From NCBI GenBank assembly GCA_964036045.1, contig OZ038381.1, forward strand, positions 134,632,306 through 134,696,305: a stretch of DNA of 64,000 bases, written 5' to 3'. Source of the stretch: Eutreptiella sp. 'Long Island Sound 2002' (lineage: Eukaryota > Euglenozoa > Euglenophyceae > Eutreptiales > Eutreptiaceae). A program made the translations under genes and the position numbers. Shown here in pieces: positions 43,866 to 53,899 of this stretch. Position 1 is the first letter of the stretch. Every line of letters begins with the position of its first letter. A model generated the notes under the pieces. The model did no database searches, had not been told where the DNA came from, and was given only the letters and a program-made list of their open reading frames with translations.

Positions 43866-44657
43866 AGTACGAAAAAGTGCTTCTCCAATGCTTTAGGGTA
43901 TACTCTAGTTGTATTAGAGGTGCCCTAAGCACTCAGGCATTTTTATCTTAGTATTGGCCCAACCAAAATGGGTGATAACACATTTTGACCTATGGAACCA
44001 AACACTAAATCAGGATGTTGTGTGGACCCCTTTATCCCCAAGCTGTAGGCATTAAAACGTCTTTTCCTGGGTTGCTGAGGCACTGATATAATGAAGGCAG
44101 AGCCTATGAATTTATCTATGTTTTCTCATGAATTCTTAGCTATCCTAGTGGTATGCACCCTAGGGGGCTGGGGCACCTCTTTTTGAGAGGTCCTGGGTTC
44201 AATACCCAGTCAGCCTAGCTAAGTAGGAATATCCCATGTGACATGGCAGTAACATCAGCGCCACAAGCCATGCCACCTCAGCACCTATGGGACCCAAAAA
44301 CAAAGAGTGCACATCCCAAGATGGCACTGTGGATGAGAGTGAGCCCTTGGGGCATTTTTCCAATCAACCTTTCTCAAACATGTGAAACATTTCATCCTGA
44401 GTTGCAATGTAAGCTAATTGCTGTGGTCTATTGTTGATAGTTGTCTTTTTCTAACTCTTTGTGACTGCAGCCCTTCATGCTTTGATCCTGATCTTCTTCT
44501 ACTTGCTTATCTCTGGCTTGGGTTATCCTGGATTGGTTGTATTTCATCAGTAAAACACTTTCCTCATCAAAAACAAGCAGCAGGAACCCTACACCAGCAG
44601 CAAGCAGCAGGAGAGGCACAACAAACACACAGTGTTGAATTCACTATAAAACCTTCT
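43866..44657 (+). repeat. 3' LTR of element 2 (792 bp)
   Basis: Partner of 31125-31915; starts AGTACGAAAAAG and ends AAAACCTTCT next to GGCAC. Confidence 0.88.
44135..44223 (+). promoter_or_regulatory. tRNA-like cloverleaf / Pol III-type A and B boxes in LTR 2
   Basis: Four stems can be drawn: CTTAGCT (44135-44141) with AGCTAAG (44217-44223); CCTAG (44144-44148) with CTAGG (44160-44164); ACCTC (44175-44179) with GAGGT (44187-44191) closing a seven-base loop TTTTTGA; and CTGGG (44193-44197) with CCCAG (44205-44209) closing TTCAATA. GGTTCAATACC fits a Pol III B box, and TAGCTATCCTAGTGG resembles an A box. Spacers are irregular (10 bases before the anticodon-like arm, one base before the T-arm, seven after), so it is tRNA-derived at best. 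Confidence 0.5.
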
Positions 44658-44662
44658 GGCAC
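44658..44662 (+). repeat. Target site duplication of element 2, right
   Basis: GGCAC, partner of 31120-31124. Confidence 0.75.
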
Positions 44663-45030
44663 GGCCTGGTCGCAACACCACACCCCACAGGCCGGCCACA
44701 ACAAAAACCAAAAACAACCGAGACGACAGTATGGAGAGCATCAGGCTGCGCCAGCGCCGACTGCAGCACGAAAGACCCAACAGCCGACATCTCGACCATG
44801 AGGCGGCTAATACAACCAAGCACCAACAAAACCTCTGCAAAAACCACAACCCGACCACAAACAGACCACACGCAACCCGGCAAACGCCAAACCAGCCGAG
44901 CATGCAAGGGTCGAAACAATAAAGGCGTCCCGCGGGTTGGCGTAACCATGATGCGCCACGCCCGCCGACAACCATACTTGCGGACGCAACAGAACACCCC
45001 AACCCTACCACCATAGGACCGACCAACCGA
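44663..45030. repeat. CA-rich host flank, continuation of 29498-31124
   Basis: Composition and words (CAACACCAC, ACCATGAGGCGG, CACCAACAAAACC) match the block left of element 2, as expected if element 2 split it. Confidence 0.6.
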
Positions 45031-45478
45031 CAGCAGAAAACTACTTTGAACCCCCGGCCCCCCCGGGAGAGCGCAGGCTTGACCAAGTCAGGACGCGTGA
45101 GCACGCGTCACAGCATGCGAGTCCCGTAGCACCTACTTCTTCAAGTCGTCTCATGCCTACTGAAAACCAGCCCACGTGGGGGTGCCTGCAGGACAAGGCC
45201 TCGGGCCTGGCCCCTAGACCCTGGGCCCCAGAATCCGGAGGTTGCTGAGGACCCACGTATCATCCGCCCAAAGGAGAGGAATGTGAACATGGGCTACCAC
45301 TCCAGCCAGAACCTGCTGGAGGGTACTGCTCGCGGCGACACAGCGCTTCCCCCACATGGGGGAGCCGCTTTGTCGGGGCACGTGACGTAGGGCCATGGGT
45401 GGGTGAGCCAAAGCCCCTTGGTAAGACGCCTTCGGGGGCAACCCAAGTCCAGACATGACCTACCTACCTACCTACATG
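45031..45478. other. Unassigned GC-rich segment ending in CCTA repeats
   Basis: No coding support. It ends with CCTACCTACCTACCTA (45463-45478) on the plus strand, the same tail type as the non-LTR copies but preceded by different sequence, so it may be the 3' end of another family in the opposite orientation. Confidence 0.35.
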
Positions 45479-48180
45479 TCCACCACTCACGGAGTATCCC
45501 CGTGTACATGCCAGTGATCTTCATTGACTTGTTGCAGCTTGCCCGCGTGACTGTCCAAGGGTGTGCAGGATTTCAGGACAGGGTTGTCCTTTTTGTCGCA
45601 GTGAGACAAATCCCCGAAAGACCAAATCAAGGGGCAAAACAAGCCAGCCAGAAACCATGTCTCAGGCAACTCAAACAGTCAGGGACGGGTCTGACCAGAT
45701 ATTTGATCGTCACGAACCTGCGTCATGGTAGCAGAGGAGGCTCTAACCCCACTAGCCTAACCCCCGAGGAGCTCAGGAGCCACAATCAGCTGGCCTTCCT
45801 TCAACAGGAAGTGGCCCAAGAGGACCCGGCCAACATTGTGCCGCCCAGCTTCGATTCCGAGGTGCAGGTGGACATGCTGCGCCAGTCAGCGATAGGGACC
45901 GGACGACCACGAGTCGGTGGTATCATCCTCACTGGCAACCGCTCCTGAGGGACCAAAACCTGAGGGTGCCCTCTTTGTTGTACGGTACCCTGGATACAAC
46001 CAAGAGGACAAGGTGGAGGAGCTGCAAAAGTTCATCATCGCCTAGCGTGTCCAGTGCAGGAAGGAGGAGGCCCTACGGATGCACTTGGAGGCCCAGATAA
46101 AGGAGACCCTGGAGTTCATCGAGCTCCACGGCCACCACAACCTGATGGTGAAGGACGCCAAGTCCCTGAACTCCATCCAGGAGGTCATCTACAGGATGGC
46201 CGCCTGCCAATCTGCATGTAGGGATGCACACGGCCCGAGCTCTGTCTGCCATCCCTGGCGGCGATTGCACCGGCTCCGCTCAGAGCCCGCAAGACCCACC
46301 GCATGAACCAGCGGGGCGCCGCCGCCTGCAACCATGTGCCACCACAGCGGGCAACGGGCGACGACTCTATGCCAGTTGATTAAGGCATCCGTTGCCGGTT
46401 CCCTGCTCGAAAGCACATCGGAACCATGATGTGCGATAGGAAGGTTGAGCCACAGGCACGCCCAATACCAGTCCACCCACCCCAGCCTTCTGCAGCATCT
46501 GCTCAAACAGTCCATGCCGTCCAGCTGCGTGCAGCTTCTACTCCATCAGGTCGCCACGCCTAGCCCAATGCAACATCCGCTTCATCAGCTCACCACACCT
46601 ACCCGGTCGTTGAGGAACGTATGGAGATGGATGAGAAGGTTGCCGCGTTAAAGAGTTTGGGTGCACGAGCGCCAGCTCCCAATCCAAGCGCCATTGGCTG
46701 GTTCGCACTGCTGGAGGAGTTCTGGAACATCAAAAGCGTGTCGGACCCCTTGTTCCCAAACGTGGAGGACATGCCGAGCGAGCGCTCGGGTGGGGCAGGG
46801 CGGCTGACCAATTTCGAGTAGGAGAACAAGGTCCTCCTCGATCAGGCAGTCGTGGCCAAGCAGACGCGGAAGAAGCACGCGGAGCGCAGACACAATGTGG
46901 AGCGGACTATGCGAGCGATCTGCGAGTTGATCCTCGAGTTGCGCCCGAAAGAGGAGGAACCGCGCAGGGCAGCCCTGAAACCGGCGGGTCAGACCCTGTA
47001 AGTGGGACTACCCCCGCTCCCGGAGGTGATCATGCGTTTAGAGCCATTCCCTATTCAAGCGCCAGCACCACAGCTTCTGGGGCAGCAGCACGCACACTTG
47101 CAACCCGCCGAGCAGTGGCAAGGGCATGCCAATCCCCTTGAAGGACTGCCGCCACCACCAGCGACTCTCATGGCCGGCAAGCCAATCCCAATCCCGCCAC
47201 CTTCCCCCAACTCCTGGCGCACGTTGATCCTCCACATGGCCACAGCCATCACCAGCCCCAGCACCAGCACCACCACCAACATCACCACCAGCATCATGTC
47301 CCCCAGATGGCGCCTATTTGGTGGACACAGACATGGTTGATATTGGTCTGACCAGTCGAACCATGCCGGCCCCAAGTATGCACGAGCGCCTGCGTTCAAG
47401 CAGAGCGCGTTGGGAGCTGTCCCGGGACAGCAACGGAAATTCAGCCAGAGCATGGTGGGAGGACCAGCCCCAGTGGAGGCGCATGCCCAGGTACCAAATC
47501 TGAGCCACGGGCAGCCCCAGGGGTTCGGCCTTGGACGCAGCGTGGTACAAGTCCCAGCGCAATTGGAGCACCCCGCCATTAAGGGACCACGATCCCTGTA
47601 TGTCGCCGACACCGAGGTTGGTGTGTACGCCATGGGACACCCCCAGTCCAAGGAGGCAGACGTAAAGACCCTGCACGTGCAGACGTACGGAGGAAATGCA
47701 TGGAATGCGCCCAGGGCAACGGGAAGTGAGGCAGCCCCCACCGTGCTGGCCAGCGGACTGGCCGAGGCGCAGATGGCCCGAGTCATGGCCAACATCCCCA
47801 TTGCCCAAATACAGCGGCAACCCGGAGGGGATGCATGAGTTTGAGCGGACAGGGAGCATTTACGTCAGCAACTTGACCATGGGGTGCAGGGATGCGCAGC
47901 ACCAGCGGTTCTGCTTGGCGATGCCCCTCCTTTAAGTCCCGGCCAACGTGCAGAAGGTGATGGACAGCTGGATGGAAGACCGCAAGATCTCCACCTGAGA
48001 CTGGATGTGGCGCGCTTTCCACAAGGAAGAAGTCAGAGATCTCTCGCACCATGCCCGCGCCGGTTCAAGGCCGTTTTGCTCAGGACCCCCAGACCGGGTG
48101 GCAGATTGGCGGGAGTTTTGCCGGGAGTACTACCACTTCAGGCGGTACGTCAAGGACTGAAATGAGGAATCAGAAGGCGC
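45479..48180 (+). pseudogene. Decayed gag-like retroelement relic (long copy)
   Basis: First 1.3 kb aligns with 12131-13432. Coding remnants include EALRMHLEAQIKETLEF to VIYRMAACQSACRDAHG (about 46070-46220), MEMDEKVAALKSLGARAPA (46621), a Pro/Gln-rich part (47040-47840), and at about 47770-48160 a segment typical of LTR-element capsid: PLPKYSGNPEGMHEFERTGS, then ANVQKVMDSWMEDRKIS and WREFCREYYHFRRYVKD. Stops and frameshifts are frequent (for example TAA after MPLL and TGA after KIST). No pol follows. It resembles gag of Ty3-type elements but is not from elements 1 or 2. Confidence 0.55.
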
Positions 48181-48866
48181 CCGGGAGAGAAAAAAAAAGA
48201 CTGTGGCCTGTCGCTGCTTCGGTAACCCATGAGTAAACTCGCCTGCCCGGATGGCGCCGCAATCTGCAGCCTGTCGTCATTTTGTCTTTCCTCATCATCT
48301 TGAACTTACGTTTTCCTGGTTTTTGTTTACTGTAGAGAAGGGATTGAGTGGATATGACTGTATTGTGAATGTCATGAGCAATACAGATTGCTGCATACAA
48401 AAAGTTGCCTCACCTAAGCATCGTCATGCTAGACAACCATCCATTCCACGCATACTTCGTTGCTTCGAATGTATGAGTTGTTGTGCATCGGGCACATCAG
48501 TAGTGCATATTGTTTATTGCATTGACGGTTCTTTGGTGGAGTGAGCGTCTCGAGTATGACATATCATCAAGGCATGCAGTAACTTTCATCATGCATGCAC
48601 TCCATAATTGTGGTTAGGGTTTGTTTTTGTGTAGTTGCATTCAACGTAACAAGCAAGCATACATGAAGGTTGCATCATAAATGCCACGTCTCCGTTGCCT
48701 TTTGTAGCATCGAACCGTGGAGAGCCGTGTCCGTCCATGGGGGCAATTATGGGGTTATAGCTGTAGGGAATCCTTAATGCCTTGGTCTCCATGACCCACC
48801 GCCATGGAGAAACAGAAATGTTGGGGCCTTGGCAACGGCGCGGCGGCCGCACAACAATATCACCGA
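48181..48866. other. Unassigned sequence
   Basis: AT-balanced, no gene or repeat recognised. It forms the 3' flank of copy B. Confidence 0.45.
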
Positions 48867-51243
48867 GGTAGGTAGGTAGGTGCACTCGGTCGCGGAGAGG
48901 CGCCCCTTGGTTCCCCCTGGCGTCGCCCCTGTGACGAACAGGAAGAGGCTCCGCGCTTGAAGAGAGGAGGCGGCTTACATCCCGCTAGACCTGACTGTTG
49001 GCCCCAAAAAAAAGCGGCCCCGGGCAACATCGGGAGGGCTGATCGCCGCCGGCGTGACGTGCTTATCTCGCCGGGAGGGTGTGCCCCCGTGCTTGCGCAC
49101 ATCCCCTCCTTTGGGCGGAACCCTAGAGGTTCACCGGACTTCCTGGCGTATCCCGTTCCCAAGGTATGCATGCACGTTCTTGGTACTAGGGTTCCGAGGC
49201 GCTTGGGTGTTGCACCCTCCGCCTCGAGTCCCAAAGCAGCGCAGGCCTTAGGATGCAGCCTTACCCCCGGTCTCCGGATCTCGTTTGGCCAGGTCACCTG
49301 CATGGCACGGGCTGCCTCAGTGTCCGGGCTGTGGGCACTGGGTTTCCTACTGTTGTGCGGCGTTTGTGTTTGGGTCCGGTTTGCGGTTGGGTGTGGGTTT
49401 TGGTAACCCCGCCAGTCCTGGCTGGGGTCTTGGGTGGGTGTGTTTGGGCACGGTTTGTGGTGTTGTCCCTCTTTTGCCGGCTGTTTGTGGTGTTCGTGGT
49501 TGGGCTTAGGTTTCGGCCCGCTTATGAGACATGTGTGGTTGCGTGGGCGCTCCGCTTGCCCTCAGCCGTTTCCGGTTCCGGTGTGCGATGTGGGCGTGTG
49601 TGCTGGGCCCGGGTCTCGGCTGTGCCCCGCCCTTCTTGGCTGGGTTGTCGGGGTGTGTTTTTTGCGCTTTTTTTTTTTGCTTTGTGGTGTCGGTTGCTGG
49701 GTGTCCCTGTCCCGGGCCTTGTGGTCCCTGTCCCCCGATCCCCTTTCTTTCGGGCTGGGCTGCTGGCTTCTTTTTTTTGTTTTTCTTCTGGTGTGTGTCT
49801 GCATGTTTCAGTGACCCTTTTCCCGGTGGGCCGCTGTTCCTGGCGTGGTGTTGCCGCTTTTGGCTGGGTGGTCCCCCTGTGCCTCTTTGGGGGTCCTGTC
49901 TTCGGTGCCTTCTGGGTGGGGGGTTTGGCGGCCTCTTGTGGTGTTGACGGGCGGTTTGGTGGCTGTGGGCTGTTTTCGCGCCCCCCCTGTTTTTCTTTTT
50001 TGGGGGGGGGCCTGCCTGTTCCTCCCTCTTCCTTCCCTCGGCTGGCGCACGCACTGGCCCGAATTCATTGTGGTCCTCCGGGCTGCTGTTGGCGGTTGCG
50101 TTCTGTTTGGCCGTGTTCCGGCCCCATGGGTTGGGTCGGCTATGTACACGTTGGGCTCGGCGCCCCTTCCTGCCGGGTTAGGTTCTGGCTCTGCCGGCTG
50201 GGCGGCTGCGCCAGGCGGCTGCTTGTGGCTCTGGGTTAGGGGGCTGGGGTTGTTCGTGTCCTTTCACCTCTGCGGTGCCGGTTTTAACCTTCTGGGTGGT
50301 CCGCCACCGTTGTTGCCGGGCGCGCGGTGGCCCCGTGTGTGGCCTGCGGTGCTGGTGTGTGGCGTGCTGGTGCGGCGCCTTCCGGGATGTCCGGTGGCTT
50401 GCTTCAGTTAGTCCTTCAGGTTAGGGTCAGTCGTGCTGTGTTGTGCCGCTCTGTGCCACGTCGCGTCGCGTCGTGCTGTGGCTCGTTGCACTGTGGCGCG
50501 CTGTGGTGCGGTGTGCCGTGGTCTCGCATTGTGCCGTGGTGGGTCAGTGGAGGTCAGCCTGGCCTGTGTCGTGGTGCGGAGTGCGGGCCGGAGTGTGGCT
50601 GGCTGGTGGCTGGGGGGTGCGGTTAGGTGTGGGTGTCTCGCTGGGTCCGTGCTGTGGGGGCCTGGGCGTGCCGCTCGGGCTGGTGGGTCGGGTAGGCGTC
50701 CGTGGGGTTGCCCTCCCTGGGGGCCTGTGCCTTGGTCCCATGTCCTCTGGGGGCTCCGGTCCCTAGCCCTGGTCGCTGTGGCCGTGCCTTTGTCCTCTTC
50801 CGGTGCCTGTGAGGTGGACTTTGTGGCGGCCGGGGTCGTCGCCTGGTGGTGAGGGCGTGGTGGTGCGCCGTGTGGCGGCGTTCCCTGCGGCTTCCTCTGT
50901 GGGTGTGGCCCGTTCTCCCCGTGTAGGTGTGCCCTCCATTCCCCGAGTGGTTTCCGCTGGCTGGTGGGTGTGCGCTGGTGAGATCCGTAAGGCATCTGAT
51001 GCTTGCTTCGGCGGTGCGTGTTGAGGGGTGCGCCCCCGGGAGTTGTGCAGCGTTCGGGGGGGGTGGGGCGGCGCTGGTCCCCCCGTCGGGGTATGCCCTT
51101 CCTGGGTGTGGGTCGTGGCGTTTACCGTGCTGCCCTTTTCCTCCATGCCTTGGTCCCCGCTCCTGCCCCTTCCTGGTTCTTGGGTGGTTTCCTGCCCCCA
51201 TCTGGTGCCTCTTCCGGCGCCCTGTCCCTATGGGTGCCTGCCC
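48867..51243 (-). other. 3' region of copy B
   Basis: Collinear with copy A (5031-7477). GC-rich with G/T-rich tracts; open frames are low complexity. Likely a long 3' untranslated region ending in CCTA repeats. Confidence 0.65.
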
Positions 51244-52837
51244 TCACTTGGGGCCCCTCCGTGCCTTCTTGCCTGAGTGCCCCTTGGTGTCTCTTGCCCT
51301 CCCCCTGCCCTTGTCCTTCCCCTTCCTGGTGTGGTGGTGGCAGGAGGGGCGGGGTGGGGAGGGGGCGCCGATGGCCCAGGCCTGGGGGTGGGTGGCCTGG
51401 AGCCATTGGCGGAGGGCTTGGGGGGTGTAGGGGGGGCGGAGGCCCTGGACGGCATCGCGGAGGAGGGCCCCCCATGCCGCTTGCCGCATGATGGCCTCCG
51501 GGGCGGCCTCGTTGGGGTCGGCAGGGGTTCGGCTGCGCAGCTCCTCGAAGGTATGCACCATGTGCACCATATCTTGCCTTCCCGCTCCCCCGGCCCACTT
51601 CACCCAGCGGCGGAGCTCCTGCAAAGCGGGGGCAGACCACCAGGCGAGGTGGGCGGGGGCCTGGGGGGGGGAGGGGTCCGTGCCCGGGGTCCTGGAGCGG
51701 CGGGGGGAGGACGTGCACCTGTGGTTGTGGTGGGGGTGGCGGTGCCTGAGGGAGCGGCAGCAGCGGTGGCGGGGGCTGGGGGTGGAGGACGGGTACGGGC
51801 GGAGGGGGGAACGGGAGGGGGAGGTGGACATGGGGCGGCGGTGGCGCGCTTGGTAGCGCCTGGGGGAGCGGGAGTGGTGGTGGCGGCGGCTGGGGGTGAT
51901 GGATGGGTATGGGCGGGCGGGGGGAACGGGGAGCCCAGCGGGGCATGACGGAGGAGGGGGATGTGGACGTGGGGCGGCGGTGGCGTGCCTGGCGGCGCCG
52001 GGGGGAGCGGGAGCGGTGGTGGCGGGGACTGGGGGTGGGGGTCGTGTATGGCCGGAGGGGGGAGGGGGAGGTGGACATGGGGCGGCGGTGGCGCTCGTGG
52101 TGGCACCCGGGGGAGCGGGAGCGGCAGGAGCGGGGTCCCGGGGGGTCGTTGTGGCACCTGGGGGAGCGGGAGCGGCGCGAGTGGGCGGTTGAGGCGCTGT
52201 GGCGGTGTGGGGAGTGTGAGCGCCGGGGGCGAATGTGCTGTGCGGAGGGGGAGCGGGAGCGCCGCCGTTTGCGGGACCGGGCCTCATTGCTTGAGTCCGG
52301 CCATTCAGGAGGCGTCAGCGGCTCCTGGGGGGCTTCGCGTGGTGCCGCCTGGTACCTGGGGGGGGGGAGCGGGAGGTCCCCCGTCGTCCATGGATCCGCC
52401 ACGTAGGGGTGTGGTGGCAGCAGCGGCTGGTGGTATGGGTCGAGTGACTGTCCTTGGCGGGGTTGGGCCCGGGGGGCCCCTTCGGCGTGGACGTGGTGGC
52501 CGGGAGGATACGGTTCCTGGTACGGGGGGGTTGGCTGGTACGGGGGGGCCGGCCCCTGATGGTAGGTGGGGTATGCGGGTGGAGCGCTCGGTGGCTGCCA
52601 TCCCATTTGCTGGTGCTGTTCGTGCACGGGGGGTTGTGGCCCGGTGGGGTAGGGTGGTGGGCAGTGGTAGTGGTTGGGGTGGTGTTGGTGGTGGTGGTGG
52701 TGGGGCCGCTGGTGGTGGTGGTGTTGGTAGTGGTGGGGTTGGTGTTGCGGGTATGGCCCTTCGACCCCTTGTGGGTTTTCCGGTCCCCCTTGTGGGGCTG
52801 GGGGGTTGGGCATCGTGCGCAGCCCCTGGGGCTGCAC
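51244..52837 (-). pseudogene. Pro- and SR-rich repeat ORF of copy B, frameshifted
   Basis: The upper frame (from 52837) is rich in Pro/His/Gln, then becomes arginine-serine: SRKRRRSRSPSAQHIRP, SRRSRSPRCH, HHRSRSPRRRQARHRRP. The SR-coding DNA is a tandem repeat of about four units of 110-140 bp (near 51700, 51824, 51962 and 52070) with a shared GTGGACATGGGGCGGCGG word. After about 51950 the SR pattern continues in another frame (51244-52287) and runs into a more normal stretch: LQELRRWVKWAGG, MVHTFEELRSRTP, AIMRQAAWGALLRDAVQG, ending in a basic tail GKDKGRGRARD. RS-type domains bind RNA or splicing factors; a nucleic-acid-binding role is inference. Confidence 0.5.
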
Positions 52838-53899
52838 TATGTGGTGGGCAGGGGGGGCGGGTCGGGGGCCGGGCTTGACGGTGACGGTGGTCGAGGGGTC
52901 CCACGTCCCTGGGTCGGTTTGGCCGGCGGTGGTGGTGGTTTGTGGGGGATGGATGACGGAGCGCTTGATGACGGGGATGTGGACGAGGGTTTAGACAGGG
53001 TCGTGTTGGGTGGCCGCCTCTGCGGTGGTGGTGGCTGCCGGTGGGAGGGGGGCGTGGGTTGTGGTGGGTGGGGGGTCCTGGCTTGGGTGAGTGTTTGGGT
53101 TAGAGCGGTGTCGGTTGGGTTTGTGTCGTTGCGTTTGTGGTGTTGTGTGTGCTCGCTTGGGCGCCGGCTTGGGTTTGGGGTCGGGTTTTGGGGTCGGGGT
53201 CCGGTTCCAGGTTGAGGAGGACTTCTGTCCGGAGGTGTGAGGGCGCCGATGTCGGGTTGGGGGTCTTCCCGGTGCGTTGCCGGGGTGCCTGAGTCGCCTG
53301 TGTGGGGGTTGGGGGGACGGTGCGTGCGGCCGCGGCTTTGGCTTTTGCCGTGGCCTTGAGGATGAGGGCAGCGGGGAGGGGGGGGTCGGAGGATGAGGTC
53401 GGGGAGGTGGATGAGGCTGAGGATGAGGAGGAGGTGCTGGACGCGGATCGGGCTGTGATGCGGGCGGGCTTGTGGGCGGCCGCTTCTGCTGCAGCCACGG
53501 CGGGGAGGATGGAGGGCATGTCCTCGGGCTGTAGGTTGGGGGCGGGCGGCTGGGGGGGCCCGGTCGTGACCTGGCGGCCCGGCTGGCCGATCTGGTCGGC
53601 AGCGGCGAGGGAGGGAGGCGCGGGGCTGTGGCCTTCTCCTTCTGGGCTTGGCTGGGCCGGGGTCCTGCAATGTGTGAGGTTGTGTGGGTTGGCGTCCGCC
53701 GGGGGGAACAGTTCGCGTGGGCTGCATTCAGGGGCCGGGGGGGCTGGGCCTGGGTCTTCTGGGGTGTGTATAGGGGGCGTGGGCGGGCCACTGGGTGGGG
53801 TGGGCGTGTCACGGGGCGCGGGGCTCCTCTCGGCGGGTTTGTGCTGGTTGTCGAGTGTGGGGGGTGGTGAGGGGTGTCCGGCGGGTGGGTGTGTGGCGG

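Larger units (their letters stand above)
31125..44657 (+). mobile_element. LTR retrotransposon 2, Ty3/gypsy type, inactivated
   Basis: A 13,533-bp plus-strand element: LTR 31125-31915, PBS, gag, pol, chromodomain remnant, 3.4-kb 3' region, PPT, LTR 43866-44657, and GGCAC duplication. LTRs differ at roughly 4% plus one indel, so it is older than element 1. Gag and pol are in one frame but interrupted by six in-frame stops, two frameshifts and a 1-kb insertion, and the protease and integrase active sites are altered. It is inserted in the same CA-rich host block as element 1. Confidence 0.9.

Noticed and set aside
45463-45478. Another copy of the copy A/B/C family in plus orientation
   Set aside because: Only the CCTA tail is shared; the upstream sequence does not match the family's 3' end.
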